A stretch of 47,606 bases of DNA from an uncultured Allobosea sp. (GTDB lineage Bacteria; Pseudomonadota; Alphaproteobacteria; Rhizobiales; Beijerinckiaceae), in NCBI RefSeq assembly GCF_945956895.1, contig NZ_CAMFJF010000029.1, positions 1 through 47,606 on the forward strand. Direction: 5' to 3'. The notes under the pieces were generated by a model. It was given only the letters and a program-made list of their open reading frames with translations. It was not told where the DNA came from and searched no databases. This document shows, one piece after another, positions 16,701 through 25,531 of the stretch (position 1 is the first letter of the stretch; the number at the start of each line of letters is the position of its first letter). Made by a program: the position numbers and the translations under genes.

Positions 16701-18029
16701 TCAGGACGACTTCTCGCAGGACTCGGTGCGCTTGGGCCAATTGCCGGCCTTCTCGATATAGTCCTTGGCGTTGGACTCGATCAGCGGGCGGACCTCGTCC
16801 TTCAGAGGCTCGACCCAGTCGCCCTTCTTTGTCCACTTGGCGCCGTCCCACTCGGAGACGAACATCTTGCTGTGGCCGGAATGGTCGGTGCAGGAGATCG
16901 TGGTTGGCGTGACGAAGCCGCCCAGTCCGATTTCCTTGAGGCGCGCCTCGGTGAGGTTGAGCGATTCCAGGCCGCGGCGCATGTCCTCGGCGTTGATCAC
17001 CTTCTTGCCGGTGAGCTTCTGTGCGTTGCGAATGCCCTCGACGACGAGCATCGCGTTGTAGACGCCGCGATTGTAGAGCGCTTCGCCGACCTTCTCCTTC
17101 GGCGTCGTGCTCTTGCCCTTGTCGACGACGTGCTTGAGGATGTCCTGCATCGCGGGCGCCTCGGTGCCGGAGAGCGTCCAGCTCAGCGACTTGTAGCCCT
17201 TGGCCTGCTCGCCGCCGGCGCGGGCATCGTCATCGCCGCCGGCCCACCAGACGCCGACCAGCTTGTTCATCGGGAAGTTGTTCTTGGCCGCTTCCTTGAC
17301 CGCGGTGGGGTTCATCGCGCCCCAGCCCTGGTTGTAGAGGAAGTCCGGCCGGTCGCGGCGGATCGAGAGCCAGAGCGAGCCCTGGTTCTGCATGTCGGCG
17401 GCGGCCACCGGATAGAGCTTCAGCTCGAAACCGTACTTCTTGGCGAGGTTCTCGAGCACCGGGATCGGCTCCTTGCCGAAGGGTGCGTCGAGATGGATCA
17501 GGCCGAGCTTCTTGCCCTTGAGCTTGTCCATGCCGCCGAGTTCGGCCGCCATGTGCTTCACCATGACAGAGGCTCCGTCCCAGTAGGTGAAGGGTGGGAT
17601 GAAGACCCAGGGGAAGTTCGTGCCGTCGGCCGAAGAGGACAGGCCATAGGCCATCGACAGGATCGGGATCTTGTCGACATGGGCGCGCGGGATCGCGGCC
17701 AGCGTCGCGCCGGTCGACCACGGCGAGTAGACGATGGTGTTCTTCGACTTGGCCTGCTCGTAGCACTCGATCGACTTCTTGGTGTCGTAGCCGGTCTCGC
17801 ACTCCTCATAGACGATCTTGACGCCGTTCACGCCGCCGTCGCGCTCGTTGATCATGGCGATGTAGTCGCGCATGCCGTCGCCGATCGGGATGCCCGAGCC
17901 GGAGAACGGGCCGGTGCGATAGGCGTTGTTGGCGAAGTAGATGCTGTCCTGCGCCAGGGCCGGAGCGACGGCACCGGCTGCGAGCAGGGCCCCGAGCGCC
18001 GCGCCCTTCATCAGAATGCTGGTCTTCAT
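16701..18029 (-). CDS. livK: Periplasmic substrate-binding protein of the liv-type transporter
   Basis: A 442-aa solute-binding protein with a clear signal peptide (MKTSILMKG...APALAQ, cleaved near residue 26) and the two-lobed LivJ/LivK fold: FSGSGIPIGDGMRDYIAMINERDGG near the start, then YSPWSTGATLAAIPRAHVDKIPILS. It is longer than the classic E. coli LivJ/LivK proteins (about 370 aa), in line with binding proteins for aromatic or aliphatic acids rather than leucine. The start ATG has GGAGG at ideal spacing. A GC-rich hairpin at 18087-18107 in the livM-livK gap may stabilise this part of the mRNA. Confidence 0.92.
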   Translation of the reverse strand: MKTSILMKGAALGALLAAGAVAPALAQDSIYFANNAYRTGPFSGSGIPIGDGMRDYIAMINERDGGVNGVKIVYEECETGYDTKKSIECYEQAKSKNTIVYSPWSTGATLAAIPRAHVDKIPILSMAYGLSSSADGTNFPWVFIPPFTYWDGASVMVKHMAAELGGMDKLKGKKLGLIHLDAPFGKEPIPVLENLAKKYGFELKLYPVAAADMQNQGSLWLSIRRDRPDFLYNQGWGAMNPTAVKEAAKNNFPMNKLVGVWWAGGDDDARAGGEQAKGYKSLSWTLSGTEAPAMQDILKHVVDKGKSTTPKEKVGEALYNRGVYNAMLVVEGIRNAQKLTGKKVINAEDMRRGLESLNLTEARLKEIGLGGFVTPTTISCTDHSGHSKMFVSEWDGAKWTKKGDWVEPLKDEVRPLIESNAKDYIEKAGNWPKRTESCEKSS

Positions 18030-18132
18030 GGACTTCCTCCGTTCGTTTCCTCCCGACCGGGCCTGTGCCGGATCGGTCTTTCAGCGCCGGCGCTTCAGCG
18101 TCGCCGGTCGTTTCTTGGGCCCGCCCCCAGCC

Positions 18133-19212
18133 TCAGTAGGGGAAGGGCCACGTCCGCAATTTCTGCTTGCCGATCTGCCAGAGCCGGGCGAGGCCGTGCG
18201 GCTCGATGATCAGGAAGAGGATGATGAGCGCGCCGACCAGCATGAAGGTGACGTGCTCGGCCGTCGCACCACCGATCGGAACGCCGAGCGCCGGCAGGCC
18301 GAACTTCAGCGCGGTCGGCAGGATCGAGAGGAAGGCCGCGCCGAAGAAGGAGCCGATCAGCGAGCCGAGCCCCCCGATGATGACCATGAACAGGATGTTG
18401 AAGGAGAGGCGGATGGTGAAGAGGTCGTTCGCCTCGCCGCCGCCGTACCAGAGGAAGATCATCATCGCGCCGGCGACGCCGCAGAAATAGGAGGAGACGG
18501 CGAAGGCCATCAGCTTGGCGTTGAGCAGTTTGATGCCCATCAGCTCGGCGGCGATGTCCATGTCGCGCACCGCCATCCAGGAGCGGCCGAGCTTGCCGTG
18601 GACGATGTTGGAGGCGAACCAGGTCAGCACCACGACGAGGCCGAGGCAGACGAAATAACGTGTTTCAGGTGTCGCGGCAGCACCTGTCAGGGGAATGTCG
18701 AAGAGCGTGCGCTGCGGCACCTCGATCGCACCCGAGGCATTGTAGTTGAACAGCCAGGGAACGCGCACGAAGGCCCATTGCAGGAAGAACTGCGCGGCGA
18801 GCGTGGCCACGGCCAGATAGAAGCCCTTGATGCGCAGCGAAGGCAGGCCGAAGAGCACGCCGATCCCGGCCGAGAACAACCCTGACATCAGGATCAGGAT
18901 GATGATGTTCACGTTCGGGAAGAAGGTGGTGAGCTTGTAGCAGGCATAGGCCCCGACACCCATGAAGGCGGCGGTGCCGAGCGAGATCAGCCCGGTATAG
19001 CCGGTCAGGATGTTGAGCCCGATCGCAGCAAGGGAGAGGACGAGGAAGGGGATCATCACCGAAGCGATGAAGAAGTCGCTGCCCAGGAAGGGGATCGCGA
19101 CGAGAGCGATCGCCAGGATGACGCCGACCCCGATCCTGTCTTCCCGCAGCGGGAAGACAGCCATGTCGGCGGCGTAGGTCGATTTGTATTGGCCGGCTTC
19201 GCGGTAGAGCAT
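18133..19212 (-). CDS. livM: Branched-chain-type ABC transporter permease LivM
   Basis: A 359-aa integral membrane protein with about ten helices. The LivM hallmark LTGYTGLISLGTAAFMGVGAYA is near residues 69-90, and GGLGSLIGSFFGAAFLSILP near the C-terminus contacts the ATPases. It pairs with LivH to form the channel. A 137-base palindromic repeat separates it from livH, unusual inside an operon, so differential mRNA stability is possible. Confidence 0.93.
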   Translation of the reverse strand: MLYREAGQYKSTYAADMAVFPLREDRIGVGVILAIALVAIPFLGSDFFIASVMIPFLVLSLAAIGLNILTGYTGLISLGTAAFMGVGAYACYKLTTFFPNVNIIILILMSGLFSAGIGVLFGLPSLRIKGFYLAVATLAAQFFLQWAFVRVPWLFNYNASGAIEVPQRTLFDIPLTGAAATPETRYFVCLGLVVVLTWFASNIVHGKLGRSWMAVRDMDIAAELMGIKLLNAKLMAFAVSSYFCGVAGAMMIFLWYGGGEANDLFTIRLSFNILFMVIIGGLGSLIGSFFGAAFLSILPTALKFGLPALGVPIGGATAEHVTFMLVGALIILFLIIEPHGLARLWQIGKQKLRTWPFPY

Positions 19213-19222
19213 GTGCTTACCT

Positions 19223-19359
19223 CGTCATTCCGCGGCGGCGCGAAGCGCCGAGCCCGGAATCCATGAACATTGTCGGTTGCGAAGAGGTCGTGCCCTTGCC
19301 GGAGCCGCCTGCGGTTCTGGCTTCCGGGCTCAGGCCTGCGGCCTGCCCCGGAATGACGG
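19223..19359. repeat. Palindromic repeat between livH and livM
   Basis: CGTCATTCCG at the left is mirrored by CGGAATGACG at the right, with inner arms such as AGCCCGGAA and TTCCGGGCT. It sits inside the liv operon. On the transcript it would fold into a long hairpin between two coding regions. Confidence 0.75.
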
Positions 19360-19380
19360 AGAGGTTCGTCCGCGCAGCCA

Positions 19381-20454
19381 TCAGATCCTCTCGATGATCT
19401 TGTCGCCGAACAGGCCTTGCGGCCGGAACAGCAGGAAGCCGAGGGCGATGAAATAGGCGAGCCAGCTCTCGATGCCGCCGCCGATCAGCGGACCCCAGTA
19501 GAACTCGCCCAGCTTCTCGCCGATGCCGATGATCAGACCGCCGACGATGGCGCCGGGGATCGAGGTGAAGCCGCCGAGGATCAGCACCGGCAGGGCCTTG
19601 AGCGCGACGATCTCGAGCGCGAAGGAGACGTCCGAGCGGGCGCCCCACATGATGCCGGTGATCAGCGCGACGATGCCGGCGGTGAACCAGACGATCACCC
19701 AGATCTGGTTGAGCGAGATGCCGACCGAGAGCGCGGCCTTGTGGCTGTCGGCGACGGCGCGCAGCGCGCGGCCGATGCGGGTGTACTGGAAGAAGGCAGC
19801 GAGCGCGGCGATCATCAGCGAGGCGATGAGGGCGGCGGCGATGTCGATTTTCTGCAGCGAGACGAGCCCGCCGAGAATCGGCAGGTCGATGGCGCCCTTC
19901 GGCAGGTAAAGCTGCTCGGCGATCATCTGCTTGGGGCTGCCGCCGAAGAGCGATTCGCCGAAGCCGATCAGGAAATAGGTGATGCCGAAGGTGGCCATGA
20001 ACAGGATGATGTCCGGCTGGTTGACCAGCGGGCGCAGCACCACGCGCTCGATGGTGACGGCGAGCGCGAACATGACGCCGAGGGTGATGATGACGGCGAG
20101 GAAGGCCGGCACGCCCTTCTCGTAGAGGCCGACCAGAGTGAGCGCCGCAAACACCACCATGATGCCCTGGGCGAAGTTGAACACACCCGAAGCCTTGAAG
20201 ATCAGCACGAAGCCGAGCGCGATCAGCGCATAGAGCACGCCGGAGACGAGGCCTTCCCAGACCGTCTGCACCAGCAGGTCCGGCGCCTGGACCATCTGCT
20301 GGAACGGATCGACGAAGATCGCATAGAGCGTGTTGGTGGGGTCGAGCCGGACACCGATGGCGAGCGCGGCGAGGATGGCCGCGACGATCAGCCCGGCCTT
20401 GACCAGCGGGTTGGCGAGAAGGTTCGGGGCGGGGCGGGTGGCGATGTCGCTCAT
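19381..20454 (-). CDS. livH: Branched-chain-type ABC transporter permease LivH
   Basis: A 357-aa membrane permease. The start is set at ATG 20454 (MSDIATRP), with GAGGAG nine bases upstream; a Met 13 codons earlier has no ribosome site. The family signature GLVSGVLYALIALGFVLIFKASGVFNFAQG lies near residues 70-100. The conserved ATPase-contact loop and RPQGLFG motif close the protein. It forms a heterodimer with LivM. Confidence 0.93.
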   Translation of the reverse strand: MSDIATRPAPNLLANPLVKAGLIVAAILAALAIGVRLDPTNTLYAIFVDPFQQMVQAPDLLVQTVWEGLVSGVLYALIALGFVLIFKASGVFNFAQGIMVVFAALTLVGLYEKGVPAFLAVIITLGVMFALAVTIERVVLRPLVNQPDIILFMATFGITYFLIGFGESLFGGSPKQMIAEQLYLPKGAIDLPILGGLVSLQKIDIAAALIASLMIAALAAFFQYTRIGRALRAVADSHKAALSVGISLNQIWVIVWFTAGIVALITGIMWGARSDVSFALEIVALKALPVLILGGFTSIPGAIVGGLIIGIGEKLGEFYWGPLIGGGIESWLAYFIALGFLLFRPQGLFGDKIIERI

Positions 20455-20467
20455 GTCTCCACGCTCC

Positions 20468-21283
20468 TCAATGCGCCACGCCGAGATAGGCATCGATGAC
20501 GCGCTGGTCGGCCTTGACCTCTTCGGGCGTGCCGTCGGCGATCTTGCGACCGTATTCGAGCACGACGACGCGGTCGGAGAGGTCCATGACCACTCCCATA
20601 TCGTGCTCGATCAACGCGATGGTGGTGCCGAACTGGTTGTTCACGTCGAGGATGAAGCGGCACATGTCCTCCTTCTCCTCGAGATTCATGCCGGCCATCG
20701 GCTCGTCGAGCAGCAGCAACTCCGGCTCCATCGCCAGCGCGCGGCCAAGCTCCACGCGCTTCTGCAGGCCGTAGGGCAATTTGCCGACCGGCAGCTTGCG
20801 GATGTGTTCGATCTGCAGGAAGTCGATGATGTCCTCGACGATGCGGCGATGCGCGATCTCCTCCTGCATCGCCGGGCCATGGCGCAGTGCCTGCCAGAAG
20901 AAGCCCTTCTTCATCTTGAGCGTGCGGCCGGTCATGATGTTGTCGAGCGTCGACATGCCCTTGAACAGCGCGACGTTCTGGAAGGTGCGGGCGATGCCGC
21001 CGGCGGCGGCGCGATGCGGGCGCATCTTGGCGCGGCGCTCGCCCTTGAAAACGATCTGGCCCTCCTGTGGCTGGTAGAAGCCATTGATGCAGTTCAGCAT
21101 CGAGGTCTTGCCAGCGCCGTTCGGCCCGATGATGGCGCGGATCTCACCCTTGCGGATGTCGAAGGAGACATCGGTGATCGCCTTCACGCCGCCGAAGCGC
21201 AGCGAGATGTTCTCGACCGAGAGCAGGACCTCGCCCTTGCCGCGGATGGGGGTGCCCGTCACGTTCATCGGCTCCGCGTTCAT
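20468..21283 (-). CDS. livG: Branched-chain-type ABC transporter ATPase LivG
   Basis: A 271-aa ATPase. Walker A is GPNGAGKT (53-60), the LivG-specific ARTFQNVALFKGMS follows, the signature is LPYGLQKRVELGRALA, Walker B is LLLLDEPMAGMN, and the switch histidine is in IEHDMGVV. The start ATG overlaps the stop of the acyl-CoA synthetase gene in ATGA, and the gene ends 13 bases before livH, so it is the second gene of the operon. Confidence 0.94.
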   Translation of the reverse strand: MNAEPMNVTGTPIRGKGEVLLSVENISLRFGGVKAITDVSFDIRKGEIRAIIGPNGAGKTSMLNCINGFYQPQEGQIVFKGERRAKMRPHRAAAGGIARTFQNVALFKGMSTLDNIMTGRTLKMKKGFFWQALRHGPAMQEEIAHRRIVEDIIDFLQIEHIRKLPVGKLPYGLQKRVELGRALAMEPELLLLDEPMAGMNLEEKEDMCRFILDVNNQFGTTIALIEHDMGVVMDLSDRVVVLEYGRKIADGTPEEVKADQRVIDAYLGVAH

Positions 21284-23259
21284 GCCGCCTTCGCCGAGGA
21301 CGGCGCCTCCTGTCCGGTCGGGTAGATCTTGGCGTCGCGCACCTTCACACGAGCCGCGATCACGCCCTTGCGGCCGTCCTCGAAGGTGACCTCGGTCGAG
21401 ATGTCGGCGGCGTCCGAACCGTCATAGAGCGCCGTGACCAGCGGGGCGTAGCGCTCGGCGATGAAGCCGCGGCGGACCTTCTGGGTGCGGGTGAGCTCGC
21501 CGTCGTCTGCGTCGAGTTCCTTGTGCAGGATGAGGAAGCGCTTGATCTGGGCGCCGCCCATCATCGGCTCGGCGGCGAGCGAGCGGTTCACCTCGTCGAC
21601 ATGTTTCGCGATCATGTCGTAGACGAGATCGTGGCCGGCGAGCTCCTGGTAGGAGGCGTAGACCACGTTGTTGCGCTCGGCCCAGTTGCCGACGGCGACG
21701 AGGTCGATGTTGAGCGCCACCGTGGCGTAGTCGCGGCCCTGCCCGAAGGCGACCGCTTCCTTGATGTTCGGATAGAACTTGAGCTTGTTCTCGATGTATT
21801 TCGGCGGGAAGAGGTCGCCGCTCGCGAGCTTGCCGACATCCTTGGCGCGGTCGATGATCTTCAGGTGCCCGCCATCGTCGAAGAAGCCGGCATCGCCGGA
21901 GCGGACATAGCCGTCGGCGGTCATGGTTTCCGCGGTCTTGTCCGGGTCCTTGTAGTAGCCGCCGAAGATCGAGGGCGAGCGGTAGAGCACCTCGCCATTG
22001 TCGTCGATGCGGATCTCGACCATCGGCGCCGGCTTGCCGACCGTGTCGGCCTTGATCTCGCCGTTCGGCTGCATGGTGATGTACACGCCGGCCTCGGTCT
22101 GGCCGTAGAGCTGTTTCAGGTTGACGCCGATCGAGCGGTAGAAGCGGAAGAGCTCGGGGCCGATCGCTTCGCCCGCGGTGTAGCCGACCTTGATGTTGGT
22201 CAGGCCGAAGCGGTTGCGCAGGGGGCCGTAGACCAGCCAATCGCCGAGCTTGTAGAGCAGGCGGCCCTTCAGCGGCACGCTCTCGCCGTTCAGGATCTGC
22301 TCGCCATAGCGCTTCGCGACGTCCAGGAAGTAGTGGAACATCTTCCGCTTGAGCGCACCTGCATCCTCCATGCGCACCATGGTCACGGTCAGCATGTTCT
22401 CGAAGACGCGCGGCGGGGCGAAGGCGTAGGTCGTGCCGACCTCGCGGCGGTCGTCGATCACCGTGTCCAGGCTTTCCGGGCAGTTGACGCAGAAGCCGGC
22501 CAGCATCGCCTGCGCATAGGAGAAGACGTGGTCGCCGACCCAGGCGATCGGCAGGTAGGCGATGACCTCGTCGGTCTCGTTGAGTCCGTCGAAGCCGCAG
22601 CCGATCTCGGCGGCGATCAGCACGTTGTAATGGCTGAGCATCACGCCCTTGGGCCGCCCGGTGGTGCCGGACGTGTAGAGGATGATGCCGAGATCTGAGC
22701 CTTGGCCCTGGTCCATCTCGCGGGCGAGCGCGGCCTGCGCCTGCGGATCCTTCAGCGCCCGGCTACCCGCCGCGATCACCGTCTCGATGGCGTGGAGCTT
22801 GCTGTGGTCGTAGTCGCGCAGGCCGCGCGGCTCGTCATAGAGCATGTGCCTGAGATGCGGCAGGCGATCGGCGATCGAGAGCAGCTTGTCGACCTGTTCC
22901 TGGTCCTGCACCACGGCGAAGACCGCCTCGGCATGGTCGAGGACATAGGCCATCTCCTCGGCGACGCCATCGGCATAGACCGGGACGGGAATGGCGCCGA
23001 TCCATTGCGCCGCGCACATCGACCAGTAGAGCCGCGGCCGGTTCTGGCCGATGATCGCGACCTTCTCGCCGCGCTTCAGGCCGAGGTCCTGCAGGCCCTT
23101 GGCGAAGTTGCGGACATGCTCCGCGACCTCTGCCCAGTTCCAGGACTGCCAGATGCCGAGGTCCTTATGGCGGAAGGCGACGCGCGAGGCGCGCTCCTTC
23201 GCGTTGCGCAACAGCAATTTCGGAAAGGTATCCGCCCGGCCGGCGGTGCCGCTTGCCAC
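21280..23259 (-). CDS. Long-chain acyl-CoA synthetase-like AMP-forming ligase
   Basis: A 659-aa adenylating enzyme of the long FadD/AAE branch. The P-loop YTSGTTGRPKGVML (about 195-208), YGQTEAG, and the hinge region DGYVRSGDAGFFDDGGHLKIIDRAKDV are intact. The start is GTG at 23259 with GGGAG nine bases upstream. It is the first gene of the seven-gene operon and overlaps livG by four bases. Coupling a CoA ligase to a LivGHMKF system is a recurring arrangement in Rhizobiales and suggests that the imported compound is an acid trapped as its CoA ester. The exact substrate is unknown. Confidence 0.9.
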   Translation of the reverse strand: MASGTAGRADTFPKLLLRNAKERASRVAFRHKDLGIWQSWNWAEVAEHVRNFAKGLQDLGLKRGEKVAIIGQNRPRLYWSMCAAQWIGAIPVPVYADGVAEEMAYVLDHAEAVFAVVQDQEQVDKLLSIADRLPHLRHMLYDEPRGLRDYDHSKLHAIETVIAAGSRALKDPQAQAALAREMDQGQGSDLGIILYTSGTTGRPKGVMLSHYNVLIAAEIGCGFDGLNETDEVIAYLPIAWVGDHVFSYAQAMLAGFCVNCPESLDTVIDDRREVGTTYAFAPPRVFENMLTVTMVRMEDAGALKRKMFHYFLDVAKRYGEQILNGESVPLKGRLLYKLGDWLVYGPLRNRFGLTNIKVGYTAGEAIGPELFRFYRSIGVNLKQLYGQTEAGVYITMQPNGEIKADTVGKPAPMVEIRIDDNGEVLYRSPSIFGGYYKDPDKTAETMTADGYVRSGDAGFFDDGGHLKIIDRAKDVGKLASGDLFPPKYIENKLKFYPNIKEAVAFGQGRDYATVALNIDLVAVGNWAERNNVVYASYQELAGHDLVYDMIAKHVDEVNRSLAAEPMMGGAQIKRFLILHKELDADDGELTRTQKVRRGFIAERYAPLVTALYDGSDAADISTEVTFEDGRKGVIAARVKVRDAKIYPTGQEAPSSAKAA

Positions 23260-23372
23260 GATTGCGTTCTCCCTGTCGAGCCGCCATGCGTCGTGGCGAC
23301 TTCCGCGGGCCGGTTTCCGGCCTCGTTCTCATGCAAGACTTGCAGGCGGCCATCATCTTCGCAAGGACCCGC

Positions 23373-23402
23373 TTGACAGACAATTCGCCTTTTGGTGACT
23401 AT
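23373..23402 (+). promoter_or_regulatory. Candidate promoter of the VOC gene
   Basis: TTGACA at 23373-23378 is a perfect -35 hexamer. GACTAT at 23397-23402 is a fair -10 at 18 bases. It would give a leader of about 110 bases to the VOC gene. The region is also the upstream DNA of the divergent liv operon. Confidence 0.35.
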
Positions 23403-23518
23403 TGTCCCGCCGAAGTCTGTTTTTCGTGCAGTTGTGTTGCGCGGTTTTTCTGCTTCGGCCCTGATTTTCCTCACGAATTCGGTAGATTGAATCGGCGGGC
23501 GCTCTCGCTCTCGCCGCG

Positions 23519-23932
23519 ATGGCGGACCGACTCATGCTGCATCATCTGTCTTTCGGCGTTTCCGATATCGAGCGTGCCTGTGCTTTCTATGATGCCGTGC
23601 TGGCGCCGCTCGGCTATGTCCGGGTCTGGTCTGATCTGCGACCGGGCGAAGCGGGGCAGGCGGTCGGCTACGGCCTGCCGGGCGGGGGCGACAAGCTCGC
23701 GCTGAAGCTCAAGCCGGAGGGGCAGCGGCCGCCGGGGCCGGGCTTCCATCTCGCCTTCGCCGCGCCGGATCGTGTGGCAGTCGATCGTTTCCATGAAGCT
23801 GCGCTTCGGCAGGGCGGGCGCGACAATGGCGCGCCGGGCCTGCGCGCGCATTACGGGCCGCATTACTACGCGGCTTTCGTGGCCGATCCCGATGGCTATG
23901 CGATCGAGGCGGTGTTTAACGAACCGGTGTAG
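23519..23932 (+). CDS. VOC (glyoxalase/bleomycin resistance) family protein
   Basis: A 137-aa single-domain protein of the vicinal oxygen chelate fold. It starts with the first beta-alpha unit LHHLSFGVSDIERACAFYDAVLAPLGY and ends with the mirrored unit HYYAAFVADPDGYAIEAVF. Likely metal ligands are His in the first strand and Glu in IEAVF. ATG at 23534 (MLHHLS) is an alternative start and fits many relatives better; neither has a strong ribosome site. The reaction is not predictable from the fold alone. Confidence 0.85.
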   Translation: MADRLMLHHLSFGVSDIERACAFYDAVLAPLGYVRVWSDLRPGEAGQAVGYGLPGGGDKLALKLKPEGQRPPGPGFHLAFAAPDRVAVDRFHEAALRQGGRDNGAPGLRAHYGPHYYAAFVADPDGYAIEAVFNEPV

Positions 23933-23972
23933 CGTTTTCGCTTCCGGGACTTGCCGCGCTAAAGCATGAAAA

Positions 23973-23999
23973 TGCCCGCCATCCTGAAGATGGCGGGCA
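23973..23999 (-). terminator. Shared hairpin terminator
   Basis: A perfect 11-bp stem (TGCCCGCCATC with its complement) and five-base loop lie between the convergent VOC and small secreted protein genes. On the minus strand it is followed by TTTTC, fitting a terminator for the gene at 24022; on the plus strand the T-run is missing. Confidence 0.7.
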
Positions 24000-24021
24000 A
24001 TTGAACCGGAGCGGCGGTCGT

Positions 24022-24327
24022 TCAGAAGCGCTCGTAGTGGTTACGCCGATAGCCTTGAGCCGGTGCCCAGGGCGGCGGGCCACCATGGCGGCGGCCATAG
24101 CCGTAACCGCGATCATAGTCGCGGCCGTAGCGATGACGGCCATATCGCTCCTGCCGCTCCATGTTGCGCTCGATTTCCCACATGCGGTGCTCGCGGTTAT
24201 GGCGGGTGTATTCGGCAGGCAGGCGATCGAGAGCCTCGGCCTGCGGGAGCGTCACGGGCGCGGCTGCGGCAGGGGCTGCGGCGAAGGCAGCGAGAGCGAG
24301 GCCAGCGGCCATCAGAATTCCACGCAT
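24022..24327 (-). CDS. Small secreted Arg/Tyr/Gly-rich protein
   Basis: A 101-aa product with a standard signal peptide (MRGILMAAGLALAAF...PAAAA, cleaved near residue 23). The mature part begins with a short helix-like segment (LPQAEALDRLPAEYTRHNREHRMWEIERNMERQ). It ends in a low-complexity tail of Arg, Tyr, Gly and His (GRHRYGRDYDRGYGYGRRHGG). The start ATG has AAGGAGA at ideal spacing. Such small basic secreted proteins are common in Hyphomicrobiales. I cannot assign a function; an envelope or surface role is plausible. Confidence 0.75.
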   Translation of the reverse strand: MRGILMAAGLALAAFAAAPAAAAPVTLPQAEALDRLPAEYTRHNREHRMWEIERNMERQERYGRHRYGRDYDRGYGYGRRHGGPPPWAPAQGYRRNHYERF

Positions 24328-24406
24328 GGTCGTCTCCTTCTTTTGACGCGCGTCATCAGAGCATATGCCGGTGCAATGCAATCTGAACGCGGGTGTTGGC
24401 TGCCGT

Positions 24407-24613
24407 TCAGATATGACGGCGCCGCTGTGTGGGCGAATGCTCCGATGCCATGCCGGGATTCCGCGGCGCGGCGCGGACTTTCGCGGGCTGGTACGGCTGG
24501 AGGGAAGCACACCAGCTTCCCAAAAGGCGCCGGGCGATATCCGACTGCGCGGCGGCGTACTCGGCGATCTGGGCGTTGACCCGCTTTGCGAACAGGTCGA
24601 GGAGGCCAAACAT
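24407..24613 (-). CDS. Small unrecognised protein (68 aa)
   Basis: ATG at 24613 follows AAAGGAA at nine bases. The product begins with an amphipathic or hydrophobic stretch, MFGLLDLFAKRVNAQIAEY, continues AAAQSDIARRLLGSW and ends in a basic Pro/Arg/Ser tail. It starts 77 bases after the Crp/Fnr gene on the same strand and may share its transcript. No family is recognised. A longer frame upstream (to 24694) lacks a ribosome site. Confidence 0.5.
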   Translation of the reverse strand: MFGLLDLFAKRVNAQIAEYAAAQSDIARRLLGSWCASLQPYQPAKVRAAPRNPGMASEHSPTQRRRHI

Positions 24614-24690
24614 GGCGGCGGTTCCTTTCTCAGCCTGCGGCTGTTCGGAGAAGGAACGCACGAAGCGCGATTTGGTGCCGCCGAGGCTCC

Positions 24691-25365
24691 TCACCCTTCG
24701 TAGCGGGCGAGCCGGTCGAGGTCGCGGATGGTGACGCTGCCATGGCCGAGTTCGATCAGGCCGAGATCGGCGAGCTTCGCCAGACCCTGATTGGCCATCT
24801 GCCGGGAGATGCCGGCCAGCATGCCGAGTTCCTCCTGCGAGATCGCCAGCGTGCGGCCGAGATCGGGATAGAGGATCGGATTGAACAGCCAGGCGAGGTT
24901 GCGGGCGAGGCGCCCGGTCGAATCGAGCGTGCGCTCGGTTTCGGCCAACGAGATGAACTGCGCGAGGCGCTCGTTGAATTGGTGGACGAGGAAGCGGTTG
25001 AAGGCGGCCGAATGCTCGAACAGCCAGAGGAAGGTCGAGCGCCGCATCAGCGCGAGCCGCGTCTCGCGGAGCGCCACCAGCTCGTAGCGGCGCGCCTCGG
25101 CCTTGATCACGGTGCCCTCGCCGAACCAGGCGCCGGAGCGCATGCCGGCGAGCGTCGCGGATTTCCCGGTCTTCGAGGTCGTCGCCATCTTGACCAGCCC
25201 ATCGGCGACGCCGGTCCAGGATTCCAGCCGGTCGCCAACATGGCAGATCGAGGCGCCCTTGCCGTAGCTCTTGAAGGAGATGCCGCGCCGCGCCTCCTCG
25301 AACTCGGCCTCCGACAGGTCGCGGGACCAGGAAGCGATGGCGCGCAGTTCCTCGGGGGTGATCAA
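24691..25365 (-). CDS. Crp/Fnr-family transcriptional regulator
   Basis: A 224-aa regulator with an N-terminal cyclic-nucleotide-binding-type beta roll (about 20-130; GKGASICHVGDRLESWTGVADGLVKM) and a C-terminal winged helix (LAISQEELGMLAGISRQMANQGLAKLADLGLIELGHGSVTI in pieces). No N-terminal cysteine cluster is present, so it is not an Fnr oxygen sensor. No ATG fits; TTG at 25365 is the best start, just before the conserved ITPEELRAIASWS. The extended frame reaches back into repeat DNA and is unlikely. Its ligand and targets are unknown. Confidence 0.85.
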   Translation of the reverse strand: MITPEELRAIASWSRDLSEAEFEEARRGISFKSYGKGASICHVGDRLESWTGVADGLVKMATTSKTGKSATLAGMRSGAWFGEGTVIKAEARRYELVALRETRLALMRRSTFLWLFEHSAAFNRFLVHQFNERLAQFISLAETERTLDSTGRLARNLAWLFNPILYPDLGRTLAISQEELGMLAGISRQMANQGLAKLADLGLIELGHGSVTIRDLDRLARYEG

Positions 25366-25410
25366 GGTGGCGGTTATCCGGGTTGGCGGGGCAGGCTTCG
25401 GGCGGCGTGG

Positions 25411-25514
25411 CGTCGTTCTCGGGCGAAGCGGAGCGTAGACCCGAGAATCTCCTTCAGGAAGGGGCTCCGGAGCCTTCTTGTCACGAGATGCTCGGGGCAA
25501 GCCCGAGCATGACG
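25411..25514. repeat. Mosaic palindromic repeat upstream of Crp/Fnr gene
   Basis: Two modules lie side by side: CGTCGTTCTCGGGCGAAGCGG...CCCGAGAATC (25411-25450), and GATGCTCGGGGCAAGCCCGAGCATGACG (ending 25514). The whole is bounded by CGTC... and ...ATGACG, as in other elements here. The first module resembles the ends at 36269-36315 and 45910-46015. Confidence 0.7.
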
Positions 25515-25531
25515 TTACGGAATGCTGCGGG

